Source: Burkholderia multivorans ATCC BAA-247
Lineage (GTDB): Bacteria; Pseudomonadota; Gammaproteobacteria; Burkholderiales; Burkholderiaceae
NCBI RefSeq assembly: GCF_000959525.1
Contig: NZ_CP009831.1
Coordinates: 868,001 to 932,000, forward strand
Direction: 5' to 3'
Length of the DNA stretch: 64,000 nt
The first letter of the stretch is position 1. Each line of letters starts with the position of its first letter. Below are positions 10,270-19,875 of the stretch, piece after piece. Position numbers and translations under genes: made by a program. Under the pieces are notes generated by a model. The model made no database searches. It saw only the letters and a list, made by a program, of their open reading frames with translations, and was not told the DNA's origin.

Positions 10270-11571
10270 ATGTTCAAGTGGTACACCGACCTCAGCCAGT
10301 CTGAGAAGCGCACGTATTGGGCATGCTTCAGCGGTTGGGGACTCGACGCGATGGACACCCAGATGTACGCACTGGCCATCCCGACCCTGATCGCGCTGTG
10401 GGGCATGACGCGCGGCCAAGCCGGCTTCCTCGGCACCACGGTGCTGATTATGGCGTCGCTGGGCGGCTGGATCGCGGGGATACTAGCCGACCGGTATGGA
10501 CGCGTGCGCGTGCTGCAGATCACGATTCTGTGGTTCTCGGCATTCACGCTGCTGTCTGCATTCACCGATTCGTTCTGGCAGTTGACGATCACACGCAGTC
10601 TACAGGGGCTCGGCTTCGGCGGCGAATGGGCAGTGGGCGCTGTGCTGATCAGCGAGACCATCCGCCCGCAGGTGCGCGGGCGCGTAGTCGGTTCGCTGCA
10701 GGCCGGTTGGGCCGTCGGATACGGCGTCGCGGTACTGCTGTCGACACTCGTGTTCAGCACACTGGGGCAGTCGGTCGCGTGGCGTGTGCTCTTCGCGATT
10801 GGGCTCGTCCCGACCCTGCTAGTACTGTGGATCCGGCGCTATATCAAAGAGGCGCCCGCATTCACGCGCGCCCGGCTCGCACGCCCCAACGATACGCCGC
10901 CCGTATGGGCCGTCTTTGACCGTCCAATCCGCACAACGACTTTTAAGGCGATTCTTCTGACGTTCGGGATTTATGGCGGCAACTACGTCATGATTACGTG
11001 GTTGCCAGCGTATCTGAAGCTTGTGTTGCATTTGTCGATCACGAATGTTGGTGGCTATCTCGCGATCAACATTCTCGGCTCGTTCTCGGGCGCTTTCCTG
11101 AACGGCTGGATGGCAGACCGTTTCGGACGACGCCACACCTTTGTCGTGATCGCTTGTCTGCAGGCGATTGCGGTTGCGACCTACACACTTGCGCCACTGA
11201 CGTTGCCCGTCACGCTGCTGCTTGGGTTCGTGCTCGGTACGCTGCAGTCCGGCACCGCAGCGGGCACCGGCGCCTACCTCGCAGAACTGTTCCCCACCCG
11301 GATCCGCGCTTCAGCACAAGGGCTCTGCGGCAACGCCGGGCGCGCGATCGGCGCCGTGATGCCAGCCATTGTCGGCGTGGTCAGTGCACACCTTGATCTT
11401 GGAGTGGCGATGGGTCTTTGTGCGTGTGCGTCCTATCTGCTTGTTGTGATAGCGGCGCTGTTGCTGCCGGAGACTCGTGGTAAGGATCTGTCTGAGGTCA
11501 CCCCCAGTACCCACGCGGCAGTGCAGGAGGCTAATTGTGTTTGTGCTCCGGACGCACGAGCCCCGCAGTAA
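10270..11571 (+). CDS. MFS metabolite:proton symporter
   Basis: A 433-residue inner-membrane transporter with 12 predicted helices. MFS signatures are present: ADRYGRVRV between helices 2 and 3, RSLQGLGFGGEWAVG in helix 4, ADRFGRRH between 8 and 9, and PTRIRASAQG near helix 10-11. The opening GWGLDAMDTQMYALAIPTL is typical of the SHS/AAHS-like organic acid symporters, so a carboxylate is the likely substrate. GGAGACAGAAG precedes the ATG. No catabolic gene is adjacent on the same strand; decayed DNA flanks it on both sides. Confidence 0.85.
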   Translation: MFKWYTDLSQSEKRTYWACFSGWGLDAMDTQMYALAIPTLIALWGMTRGQAGFLGTTVLIMASLGGWIAGILADRYGRVRVLQITILWFSAFTLLSAFTDSFWQLTITRSLQGLGFGGEWAVGAVLISETIRPQVRGRVVGSLQAGWAVGYGVAVLLSTLVFSTLGQSVAWRVLFAIGLVPTLLVLWIRRYIKEAPAFTRARLARPNDTPPVWAVFDRPIRTTTFKAILLTFGIYGGNYVMITWLPAYLKLVLHLSITNVGGYLAINILGSFSGAFLNGWMADRFGRRHTFVVIACLQAIAVATYTLAPLTLPVTLLLGFVLGTLQSGTAAGTGAYLAELFPTRIRASAQGLCGNAGRAIGAVMPAIVGVVSAHLDLGVAMGLCACASYLLVVIAALLLPETRGKDLSEVTPSTHAAVQEANCVCAPDARAPQ

Positions 11572-11823
11572 TTGCTGTGTTTAGCTACCGACGGGCAAGT
11601 GCGGAAGTTCGGCGCGTGAGCAAGGCCGACGCGGCCGGGTGCATACAAACCGGCGCTCGTCCTTCGCGCAACGTTTGTGAATAGCGGACGCCGGCACCGT
11701 GGGCGCTCGTGTCATACGGATTCAGATGGCGCAGCGCCGGATAAATACAGATGTCGCACATTTCATTGGCCTTTCCGTTCTTAACGTTGAAGCGCCGAGC
11801 CGGAAGCAGCAGGGCGCTTGCGT

Positions 11824-12419
11824 TCATCCGCGGGCCTTCGCAGACCGCTGCTCAACTCCTGGCTTTGAGGCGACCTCCAGAATCAGCATCTCCATGTCAG
11901 CGGCTGTGAAGCGGCGCGGTTTCCTTGTGCCGGGTTGCGCTTCGCCCTCCCGCACCGGAAGCCGTCGATGCGTTCGCGACGGTGCGGTCCCGATCCGCCG
12001 GCCGTCGTCGCGCTGCGCCTGAAACGCCTGCGCCACTTGCAACGCGTGACTCAGCCGTTTGTGGTCGACGATCGCACCTTGATCGATCTCCGCCATCCGG
12101 TCATAGGACTGGGCTGCCAGTATCTGACCGGCTGCTCGGATCTCGATGCGCCCATCCGGGTATTCCCACACCTCGACGTCCCGATGTATCCACGCCCGAT
12201 TCCCCGGCGTGTCTCACGCCAGGTCAGCAGCAGATCCAGATCGTCGTCGGATCGCAGCGGCCGGTGCGCATTGAAGTCGCTGCGCGGCCGCTTGGCGAAG
12301 CGCGAGTTATACATGGCGATGAAGGAGGGAGCATAAGCATTGGCATCTGCCACGGTACTGATGCCGCGTAAGCGCATCTCCTTCACCAGTCGGTCCTGCA
12401 GCGTCAGGTGCGCAGCCAC
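11824..12419 (-). pseudogene. ISNCY-type transposase remnant
   Basis: Two minus-strand frames together give the C-terminal part of an ISNCY-group (IS1202-like) transposase. One frame (12419 to about 12170) has ANAYAPSFIAMYNSRFAKRP and HRPLRSDDDLDLLLTWRETR. The other (12171-11824) continues with WEYPDGRIEIRAAGQILAAQ, a beta-strand tail typical of the group. A frameshift near 12170 separates them and the N-terminal catalytic half is missing. I did not find terminal inverted repeats. The remnant is consistent with past mobile-element activity inside the island. Confidence 0.75.
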
Positions 12420-12552
12420 GAAGCCACTGCAAAGCCAAATTGAAGCAGTGTGTTCACGAATCCAGCGAATCCATACATTTAGGCATGCAGAGTCTATTTG
12501 TAGAAGCTGGTCAGGAATATGACGTTTGCCGTTGGGCGGTATCGGTCATTCG

Positions 12553-13449
12553 CTACGAGCCCAGCATCAGGTCGCGATGTGCGGAGGAGCGGAACTCGCC
12601 CGGCGTCAGGCCGGTCTGCTTGCGGAAATAGCGGCTGAAGTACGCGCTGTCGACGAAGCCCATTTCGTGTGCGATCTGCTTGACGCTCAGGTTCGAATAG
12701 ACGAGGTCGCGCTGTGCTTCGCGAATCAGGTGCTCGTTGATGACGGCCGTCGTCGAGATGCCCAGTTCCTCGCGACAGACGCGCGCGAGCTGCGCAGCGG
12801 TCACGCCGAGACGCTCCGCGTAGAACTCGACCGGCTGGTGCTCGCGAAAGTGCGCGGCGATCAGCGCGTGGAAGCGCCGCAGCAGCGTGCCGCGCCGGTC
12901 GGTGAGCGCATGCGACGGCGCCGCCGCGAGATCGCTCAGGCGTGCGACATGCACGAGCAGCGCGACCAGCAGCGCCATGCCGGCGGCGCCGCGGCCGCGC
13001 GACGCGCCGCGGAATTCCTGTTCGAGCAGCGAGAAAAGCGGCATCAGCATCGACACGCTCGTGTCCGGCCCCCGGACCGGAATCACCGCGGCACGCTGCA
13101 GGACCGGCAGCACGCCGGGCGCGACGACCTTCAGCAGTGCGTCGGGCGCACGTTGCGCGACGGTGATCACGAGGCCGTCGATCTCCGGCGAGAACTCGAA
13201 CGCATGCACGGTCTGCGCGGGCAGCAGCACGAGGCACGGCGGCGCGAACGGGTGCTTTTCGCTCTCGATCACGACATGCCCGCTGCCGTCGCGAATGTAC
13301 AAAATCTGCAATAGCGCATCGTGCCGATGCGCGGCGATATGCCAGTCGTTGGGCCGGCTGCGCTCCGGGATCCATTCGAAGTTGAACGCATCGTACCAAG
13401 GCGGGCGGGCCGATTCGCCATACAGATCGTAGTTAGGGATTCTCCTCAT
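12553..13449 (-). CDS. AraC-family transcriptional regulator (PobR-like)
   Basis: The 298-residue protein has an N-terminal cupin-like sensor domain (HRHDALLQILYIRDGSGHV, about residues 41-59) and a C-terminal pair of helix-turn-helix motifs (LGVTAAQLARVCREELG and VKQIAHEMGFVDSAYFSRYF). The layout and the opening PNYDLYGE match PobR-type activators of 4-hydroxybenzoate and related aromatic acid genes. It is divergent from the SDR-flavoprotein-NIPSNAP-SDR-symporter operon, and a 21-bp-spaced TTGTCC direct repeat lies between them. It therefore probably activates that operon. Confidence 0.9.
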   Translation of the reverse strand: MRRIPNYDLYGESARPPWYDAFNFEWIPERSRPNDWHIAAHRHDALLQILYIRDGSGHVVIESEKHPFAPPCLVLLPAQTVHAFEFSPEIDGLVITVAQRAPDALLKVVAPGVLPVLQRAAVIPVRGPDTSVSMLMPLFSLLEQEFRGASRGRGAAGMALLVALLVHVARLSDLAAAPSHALTDRRGTLLRRFHALIAAHFREHQPVEFYAERLGVTAAQLARVCREELGISTTAVINEHLIREAQRDLVYSNLSVKQIAHEMGFVDSAYFSRYFRKQTGLTPGEFRSSAHRDLMLGS

Positions 13450-13473
13450 GTCGACTGGCCTCCTGTGTACAAA

Positions 13474-13500
13474 TTGTCCTGTTGCCTGATGCGTTTGTCC
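13474..13500. promoter_or_regulatory. Direct repeat, candidate AraC operator
   Basis: TTGTCC occurs at 13474-13479 and again at 13495-13500, a spacing of exactly 21 bp (two helical turns), preceded by AAA and CGT. AraC proteins bind direct half-sites at this spacing. It lies between the araC-type gene (start 13449) and the SDR operon (start 13636). Confidence 0.5.
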
Positions 13501-13635
13501 AGTTTTCGCGCGTGACGCGCTTCTATACTTTTCTCACCGGCACGGCCCATGCATCACGTATCGAGGCCGTGGCCAAACCATCCATGCGGATACACCGGAA
13601 TATATCCCTATCCATTAGAAAGGATCACGAATCAT

Positions 13636-14463
13636 ATGTCGGAGACAGGCAATCACCGGCCGGACTGGCTTCAGCTCGGCGGGCAGGTATGCGTCGTGAC
13701 GGGTGCGGCGGGCGGCATCGGCGCGTCGATCGCGCAAACGCTGGTCGAGGCCGGCGCACGCGTCGCGCTGCTCGACCGCGAGGCGGACCGTACGATCGCG
13801 CTGGCCGAGCGGCTGCGCGGCAGCGGCGGCGACGTCGTCGCGATCGCATGCGACATCGGCGACTGCGCGAGCATCGCGCAGGCAGTCGAACACGTGCAGC
13901 GCGATCTCGGTGCGGCGAACGTGCTCGTCAACAATGCGGGGCTGTTGCGTGCCGGCGGCATCGAGACGATCGACCTCGACGCATGGAACGCGATGCTGCA
14001 GGTCAACCTCACCGGCTACATGCTGTGCTCGCAGGCGTTCGGCCGCGCGATGCTCGCGCGCAGCGCGGGCGCGATCGTGCACGTCGCGTCGATCGCCGCG
14101 CGCCATCCGCAGACGCACAGCGGCGCGTACAGCGCGAGCAAGGCTGCTGTCGCGATGCTGGCGCGCCAGCTCGCGGCCGAATGGGGGCCGCGCGGCATCC
14201 GCAGCAATACCGTGTGCCCCGGCATGATCCGCACGCCGCTGTCCGAGTCGTTCTATGCGGACGGCGACATCGAGGCGCGCCGCAGCGCGATGACCGCCAG
14301 CCGGCGCATCGGTCGTCCCGACGACATCGCGAACGTCGTCGCGTTTCTCGCCAGCCCGCGCGCGGCCTATGTGAACGGTGCGGAGCTGGTCGTCGACGGC
14401 GGCCTCGACGCGATGCTGATGGACCTGGTTCCGCGGCCCGGCTACGAAGCCGGCGCGAAGTAA
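13636..14463 (+). CDS. Short-chain dehydrogenase/reductase
   Basis: This 275-residue classical SDR has the NAD(P) motif TGAAGGIG (about residues 23-30), NNAG, a catalytic Ser in VASIAA and the YSASK Tyr-Lys pair. It probably oxidises or reduces a secondary alcohol or ketone of the ring substrate. I prefer the ATG at 13636 (AAAGGA upstream); an in-frame ATG at 13549 would add an unlikely 29-residue lead. It is the first gene of a five-gene operon (SDR, flavoprotein, NIPSNAP, SDR, symporter). Confidence 0.9.
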   Translation: MSETGNHRPDWLQLGGQVCVVTGAAGGIGASIAQTLVEAGARVALLDREADRTIALAERLRGSGGDVVAIACDIGDCASIAQAVEHVQRDLGAANVLVNNAGLLRAGGIETIDLDAWNAMLQVNLTGYMLCSQAFGRAMLARSAGAIVHVASIAARHPQTHSGAYSASKAAVAMLARQLAAEWGPRGIRSNTVCPGMIRTPLSESFYADGDIEARRSAMTASRRIGRPDDIANVVAFLASPRAAYVNGAELVVDGGLDAMLMDLVPRPGYEAGAK

Positions 14464-14552
14464 TTCAACGACATGGCGCATGCCGGACACCAGTCCGCCC
14501 GCGAATGCGCGGCGCGGTCGAGCGGCACGGCCATCGGAAGGAGGAGAACACG

Positions 14553-16313
14553 ATGAGCGATCAGCAGCGCTCCACCCAGCTCACCTGCGACCTGCTTGTG
14601 ATCGGATCGGGAGCAGGCGGCCTGTCCACCGCGATTACCGCGCGCAAGGCGGGACTCGACGTCATCGTCGTCGAGAAGGAAGCGTGCTTCGGCGGCACGA
14701 CGGCATTTTCCGGCGGCGTGCTGTGGATTCCCGGCAATCGCCATGCGTTGGCGAACGGCGTGCGCGACACGCGCGAGGCCGCGCGTACCTATCTGCGTGG
14801 CGAAGCGGGCACGTTCTACGACGACGACGCGATCGAGGCCTTTCTCGAACACGGCCCGGCGATGCTCGACTTCTTCGAGCGCGAAACCGACGTGAAATTC
14901 GTCCCGACGCTTTATCCCGACTATCACCCGAACCTGCCGGGCGGCGTCGACATCGGTCGCTCGGTGGTTGCCGCGCCGTTCGATGCACGCGGGCTGGGGC
15001 GCGATCTCGAGCGCCTGCGCCCGCCGCTGAAGACCATCACGTTCATCGGCATGATGTTCAATTCGTCGAACGCGGATCTCCGGCATTTCTTCAATGCGAC
15101 ACGCTCGCTGAAGTCGGCGTGGTACGTGACGAAGCGGCTCGCGTCGCATCTAAAGGATCTCGCGCTGTATCGCCGCGGCGTGCAGGTCACGAGCGGCAAT
15201 GCCCTCGCCGCACGGCTCGCCAAATCGGCGCTGGACCTCGGCATCCCGATCCTCACGAACGCCGCTGCGCGCGAGCTCGCGATGCGCGACGGTCGGATCG
15301 TCGGCGCGACGGTCGATGTCGACGGCGTGCCGACCCACGTCGTTGCGCGGCGGGCGGTCGTGCTCGCATGCGGCGGCTTCTCGCACGACGTCGAGCGCAT
15401 TGCCCGCGCGTATCCGCATGTCGCGCGCGGCGGCGAGCACGTGTCGCCGGTGCCAGCCGGCAATACCGGCGACGGCGCGAAGCTGGCCGAGCGCGCTGGC
15501 GGCCGCGTCGAGATTCGCTATCCGCAGCCGGCCGCATGGATGCCGGTGTCGCGCGTGCCGCTCGGCGACGGGCGCTTCGGCGTGTTTCCGCATCTGCTCG
15601 ACCGCTACAAGCCGGGCGTGATCGGCGTCACGCGGCGCGGCACGCGTTTCACCAACGAATCGAATTCCTACCACGACGTCGGCGCCGCGATGATCGACGC
15701 GTGTCGCGACGACGCCGAGACGGCGATGTGGCTCGTCTGCGATCACGCGACGATCCGCAAGTACGGGCTCGGCTTTGCGAAGCCCGCGCCGGTGCCGCTC
15801 GGGCCGCTGCTGCGCAACGGCTATCTGGTCAAGGGCAACACGCTCGCCGAACTCGCGCAGCGGGCCGGCATCGATGCCGCGAATCTCGCGGCCACCGTGC
15901 GCCGTTACAACGAAGCGGCCGCGCGCGGCGAGGACCCGGCGTTCGGCCGCGGCACGACGTCGTTCAACCGCTATCTCGGCGATCCGGACCATCGTCCGAA
16001 CCCGTGCGTGGCGCCGCTCGGCGACGGCCCGTACTACGCGCTGAAGGTGCTGATGGGCGATCTCGGCACATTCGACGGGATTCGCACCAACGTGCCCGGA
16101 CAGGTGCTGGCGGCCGACGACCGGCCGATCGCCGGCCTCTACGCGGTCGGCAACGACCGCGCCAGCATCATGGGCGGCAACTATCCCGGTGCGGGCATCA
16201 CGCTAGGGCCGATCATGACGTTCGGCTACCTGACCGCCCGCCACATCGCCGGCATCGCCGACCCGACGCCCGCCGCCGCCGAATTGCCCGCCGCCGCGCG
16301 CGCGACGGCCTGA
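14553..16313 (+). CDS. FAD-dependent oxidoreductase (KstD/fumarate-reductase-like), copy 1
   Basis: A 586-residue flavoprotein of the FAD-binding-2 family. The FAD motif GSGAGG is at residues 18-23, followed by VVEKEACFGGTTAFSGG. The C-terminal part carries NESNSYHD and GNYPGAGITLGP, as in 3-ketosteroid delta-1-dehydrogenases and related ring dehydrogenases. The family removes or adds hydrogens across a C-C bond next to a keto group. Two further paralogs lie in the island (19876 minus, 31255 plus). GGAGG lies upstream of the ATG at 14553. The substrate is inferred to be an alicyclic keto acid rather than a steroid, because no steroid genes are present. Confidence 0.9.
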   Translation: MSDQQRSTQLTCDLLVIGSGAGGLSTAITARKAGLDVIVVEKEACFGGTTAFSGGVLWIPGNRHALANGVRDTREAARTYLRGEAGTFYDDDAIEAFLEHGPAMLDFFERETDVKFVPTLYPDYHPNLPGGVDIGRSVVAAPFDARGLGRDLERLRPPLKTITFIGMMFNSSNADLRHFFNATRSLKSAWYVTKRLASHLKDLALYRRGVQVTSGNALAARLAKSALDLGIPILTNAAARELAMRDGRIVGATVDVDGVPTHVVARRAVVLACGGFSHDVERIARAYPHVARGGEHVSPVPAGNTGDGAKLAERAGGRVEIRYPQPAAWMPVSRVPLGDGRFGVFPHLLDRYKPGVIGVTRRGTRFTNESNSYHDVGAAMIDACRDDAETAMWLVCDHATIRKYGLGFAKPAPVPLGPLLRNGYLVKGNTLAELAQRAGIDAANLAATVRRYNEAAARGEDPAFGRGTTSFNRYLGDPDHRPNPCVAPLGDGPYYALKVLMGDLGTFDGIRTNVPGQVLAADDRPIAGLYAVGNDRASIMGGNYPGAGITLGPIMTFGYLTARHIAGIADPTPAAAELPAAARATA

Positions 16314-16327
16314 CTCCGGAGTTCACC

Positions 16328-16669
16328 ATGTCTGACTCGAAAGCCTTCGTCGACCATCGCATCTACACGATCCGCCCGCGCGGGATGGCGGAATTCCTCG
16401 AGATCTTCGACCGGCTCGCGATGCCGATCCAGGTCAAGTATCTCGGCCCGCCGGTCGGCTTCTACATGAGCGACATCGGCGCGCTGAACCAGGTGGTCCA
16501 CCTGTGGGGCTACGACAGCATCGCCGACTACGACGCGCGCCGCACCGCGCGCGACGCCGACCCGGAATGGCCCGCCTATCTGCAGGCATCCGGCCATCTG
16601 ATCGTCGCGCAGGAAAGCCGCATCGTCCGCCGCGTCGATTTCCCGAGCCTCGCCTATCTGACGCGCTGA
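16328..16669 (+). CDS. NIPSNAP family protein, single domain
   Basis: A 113-residue cytoplasmic protein with the ferredoxin-like alpha/beta fold of the NIPSNAP group (HRIYTIRPRGMAEFLEIF at the N-terminus, then NQVVHLWGYDSIADYDARR). The biochemical role of the family is largely unknown; in bacteria it often accompanies catabolic dehydrogenases. It starts 12 bases after the flavoprotein stop and is in the same operon. A longer relative (32997) follows the third flavoprotein in the same way, so the pairing is repeated within the island. Confidence 0.85.
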   Translation: MSDSKAFVDHRIYTIRPRGMAEFLEIFDRLAMPIQVKYLGPPVGFYMSDIGALNQVVHLWGYDSIADYDARRTARDADPEWPAYLQASGHLIVAQESRIVRRVDFPSLAYLTR

Positions 16670-16701
16670 CCACGGCGCGATCGACAAAAACAGGAGACGA
16701 C

Positions 16702-17469
16702 ATGAGCAACCTGCGTGTGGCGATCGTCACGGGCGGCGCCGACGGTATCGGCTGGGCCTGCGCAACGCGGCTCGCCGACGACGGCTATCGTGTCGCGATC
16801 GCCGACCTGGACGGCGAGCGCGCGGCGCAACGGGCAGCGGAACTTGGCGGCGGCCACGTCGGCGTGCGCGTCGACGTGGCCAGCGAGGACCACGTGGTTG
16901 CGTTGATGCGCACCGTCGCCGAGCGCTTCGGCCGGATCGACGTGCTGGTCAACAATGCGGGAATCGGCGAGCAGAACGCGCCGACGCTCGAGCAATCGGC
17001 GACGGCCTTCGACCGGCTGCTGGCCGTGCATGTGCGCGGCACGTTTCTCGCGAGCCGCGAGGCGGCGCGCGTGATGCTCGCGCGACGGTCCGGCACGATC
17101 GTCAATCTCGGCTCGATTGCCGGCCAGAGCGGGATTCCGATGCGCAACGCGTACGGCGCCGCGAAGGCCGCGATCGCGTCGCTGACGCGCTCGATGGCAT
17201 GCGAGTGGGCGCGCGCAGGCGTGCGCGTCAACGCGGTCGCACCCGGCTACGTGGCGACCGAACTGGTCGATACGCTGGCGCGCAACGGGCAGTTGAACCG
17301 CGCGGCGATCGAACGCCGCACGCCGCTCGGGCGGCTGGCCGAGCCGGACGAGATCGCACGCGCGATCGCGTTCCTCGCATCGGATGCGGCGAGTTACATC
17401 ACCGGCACCGTGCTGAACGTCGACGGCGGCTGGCATGCATACGGCGCTGCACAGGCAGCACCGGACTGA
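16702..17469 (+). CDS. Short-chain dehydrogenase/reductase
   Basis: The 255-residue SDR has TGGADGIG (about residues 10-17), NNAG near 89, a catalytic Ser in LGSIAG, and YGAAK for the Tyr-Lys pair. The C-terminal NVDGGW is the usual family end. CAGGAGACGAC lies upstream of the ATG. It is the fourth gene of the operon and differs clearly from the first SDR, so the two likely act on different steps or positions of the substrate. Confidence 0.9.
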   Translation: MSNLRVAIVTGGADGIGWACATRLADDGYRVAIADLDGERAAQRAAELGGGHVGVRVDVASEDHVVALMRTVAERFGRIDVLVNNAGIGEQNAPTLEQSATAFDRLLAVHVRGTFLASREAARVMLARRSGTIVNLGSIAGQSGIPMRNAYGAAKAAIASLTRSMACEWARAGVRVNAVAPGYVATELVDTLARNGQLNRAAIERRTPLGRLAEPDEIARAIAFLASDAASYITGTVLNVDGGWHAYGAAQAAPD

Positions 17470-17569
17470 GCGTCACCGTCGATGCCGACGCGCGACCGAT
17501 AACGAAATACGGAGACCCCCGTGCGCAAGCGACGCAGACGCGCTGCGCACGGATCATAGGAGACAGACG

Positions 17570-18946
17570 ATGACAACTTCCCAGCGTACGCTCGACGTGC
17601 AGTCGTTCATCGACGCCGAGCGTTTTTCCCCTTGCCAGTGGCTGATCCTGATCCTGTGCTTTCTGGTGGTGGCCGCCGACGGCTATGACACCGCCGCGAT
17701 CGGCTTCATTGCGCCGGCGCTGGTCCAGGACTGGGGCATTGCGCGCAGCGCGCTCGGCCCGGTGATGAGCGCGGCGCTGGCCGGGCTCGGCATCGGCGCG
17801 CTCGCTGCCGGCCCGTGTGCCGACCGGCTCGGTCGCAAGACCGTGCTGGTGCTGTCGGTGGCATGCTTCGGCGCGTGGAGTCTCGTGTCGGCGCATGCGC
17901 AATCGATCGGCATGCTGACGGCGTTTCGCTTCCTGACCGGCCTGGGCCTCGGCGCGGCGATGCCGAACGCGGTCACGCTGATGTCGGAATATGCACCGGC
18001 GCGGATTCGCGGCGTCGCGGTCAATGCGATGTTCTGCGGGTTCTCGTGCGGGCTCGCGGTCGGCGGCATCACGTCGGCATGGCTGATTCCGCACTTCGGC
18101 TGGCAGAGCGTGCTGAGCGCCGGCGGGATCGGTCCGATCGTGCTCGCCATCGCGCTGGCAATGCTGCTGCCGGAGTCCGCGCAGTATCTCGCCGTGCGAC
18201 AGGGCACGCATGAGCGCATCGCGCGGATCCTCGCGCGGATCGCGCCGCGCGCGCTTTTCGACGGCTGTACGTTCGTCGCCGCCGAAGCGCGCGCGGAGAC
18301 GGGCGGCGGTGCATCCGCGCTCGCGCAGGTGCTGTCGGGCCGGTTCCGCACGCGCACGCTGCTGCTGTGGGCCGCCTATTTCATGGGACTGCTGATCTAT
18401 TACCTGCTCACCAACTGGATGCCGACGCTGTTTCGCGATGCGGGCTTCGACACCGAGCACGGCGCGCTGATGACGTCGCTGTTTCCGCTCGGCGGCGTGC
18501 TCGGCAATCTGTGCGCCGGCTGGCTGATGGACCGCTTCAATCCGAACCGGACGATCGTCTGCGCGTATGTCGTGGCCGGCGCGCTGGTGCTCGTGGTGAG
18601 CCGCACGATCGGGCACGCCGCATCGCTCGGCACGCTGATCTTCCTGTGCGGCACCGTGGTGACGAGTGCGGTGACGTCGATGTCCGCGTATGCGGCCAGT
18701 CTCTATCCGACGCGCTGCCGCGCGACCGGCGTCGCGTGGATGCTCGGTATCGGCCGGATCGGCGGTGTGGTCGGCGCGTTCGTCGGCGCAATGCTGATGG
18801 GGCTCGGCTGGCGCTTCGGCGACGTGTTCAGCCTGCTCGCGGTGCCGGCGCTCGCGGCGGCCGGCGCACTGTACATGATCGGCGGCCGCCGGGCGAATGG
18901 TGCGGAACACGATCGCGCGGCGGGGTCGGCGGTGCAGCAGCACTGA
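17570..18946 (+). CDS. AAHS-family aromatic/alicyclic acid:H+ symporter, copy 1
   Basis: A 458-residue 12-helix MFS protein of the aromatic acid:H+ symporter type (PcaK/BenK/MhpT group). Signatures are DGYDTAAIGFIAP in helix 1, ADRLGRK in loop 2-3, RFLTGLGLGAAMPNAVTL in helix 4 and MDRFNPN in loop 8-9. The helix-1 Asp pattern is the AAHS hallmark, so the substrate is probably a carboxylic acid taken up with protons. It ends the AraC-controlled operon. A paralog at 34576 ends the matching right-hand operon. Confidence 0.9.
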   Translation: MTTSQRTLDVQSFIDAERFSPCQWLILILCFLVVAADGYDTAAIGFIAPALVQDWGIARSALGPVMSAALAGLGIGALAAGPCADRLGRKTVLVLSVACFGAWSLVSAHAQSIGMLTAFRFLTGLGLGAAMPNAVTLMSEYAPARIRGVAVNAMFCGFSCGLAVGGITSAWLIPHFGWQSVLSAGGIGPIVLAIALAMLLPESAQYLAVRQGTHERIARILARIAPRALFDGCTFVAAEARAETGGGASALAQVLSGRFRTRTLLLWAAYFMGLLIYYLLTNWMPTLFRDAGFDTEHGALMTSLFPLGGVLGNLCAGWLMDRFNPNRTIVCAYVVAGALVLVVSRTIGHAASLGTLIFLCGTVVTSAVTSMSAYAASLYPTRCRATGVAWMLGIGRIGGVVGAFVGAMLMGLGWRFGDVFSLLAVPALAAAGALYMIGGRRANGAEHDRAAGSAVQQH

Positions 18947-18980
18947 GCGGCTGTTGCCGCGATCGACACGCGCGGCGGCG

Positions 18981-19811
18981 TTACCCCGCAGGATCCCACT
19001 GCGGCGCGAACGCCGGGCTCACGAGCCGCTGATCCTTCGGCAGCCCGGCAATCATTGCACGATCGTGGTCGTCCAGTTCGACGTCGAGCGACGCGAGATT
19101 GGCGAGCTGGTTGTCCTTCCCGGCCGCCTTTGGCACCGCGGCCACATTCGGCTGGTCGAGCAGCCATTTGAGCGCGACCTGCGTCGGCAGCACGCGATGC
19201 TTGTCGGCGATCCGCTGCAGTTCCGGGATCGTCGACACGCGGTTGCGCGCGAGCGGGCTGTACGCGATCAGCGCCATGTCGTGCTGTTCGGCAAACTGCA
19301 GCAGCCGGGTCTGGCCGAGCAGCACGTGATATTCGACCTGCATCGCGGCCAGCGGCGCCTGCATCACGTCGACGACCTCGTGCAGCAGCGCGAGCGGAAA
19401 GTTCGCGACCCCGATCGCACGGGCGCGGCCCTGTTCCCTGAACGACACGAGCGTGTCGATCGTTTCCGCGAGATTCCAGTCGGGTGCCGGCCAGTGGATC
19501 AGGAACAGGTCGACGTAGTCGGTGCGCAGCGCGCGCAACGTGTTGTCGAACGATTGCCGCATGCGCCCGGGGCTCAGCTGGTCCCACCAGACCTTGCTCG
19601 TCACGTGGATCTGCTCGCGCGGGACGGCCGAGGCGGCGATCGCATTGCCGACTGCCGCTTCGTTGTCGTATGCGGCGGCGGTGTCGACATGCCGATAGCC
19701 CGATTCGAGCGCGCTTGCGACGGCGCGCGTGCACGTGTCGCCGAGCATCGGCCAGGTGCCGAGGCCCAGTTTCGGCAGGTTCAGCGAATGGCGGTTGACG
19801 ATGCGTTGCAT
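18981..19811 (-). CDS. Aldo/keto reductase
   Basis: The 276-residue NADPH-type TIM-barrel reductase has the catalytic tetrad visible: Asp and Tyr in DTAAAYDNE, Lys in SKVWWD and His in LIHWP. The start at 19811 (MQRIVNRHSL) has GAGGAAC upstream; the longer reading frame is not credible. It follows the second flavoprotein by 64 bases on the same strand. It probably reduces or oxidises a carbonyl formed in the same pathway. It is convergent with the symporter gene. Confidence 0.9.
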   Translation of the reverse strand: MQRIVNRHSLNLPKLGLGTWPMLGDTCTRAVASALESGYRHVDTAAAYDNEAAVGNAIAASAVPREQIHVTSKVWWDQLSPGRMRQSFDNTLRALRTDYVDLFLIHWPAPDWNLAETIDTLVSFREQGRARAIGVANFPLALLHEVVDVMQAPLAAMQVEYHVLLGQTRLLQFAEQHDMALIAYSPLARNRVSTIPELQRIADKHRVLPTQVALKWLLDQPNVAAVPKAAGKDNQLANLASLDVELDDHDRAMIAGLPKDQRLVSPAFAPQWDPAG

Positions 19812-19875
19812 CTGCGGTTCCTCCTCGATGATGGGGGCGGCCATCGCATTATGGCAGGCCGTGCGCGCCGGTTCG

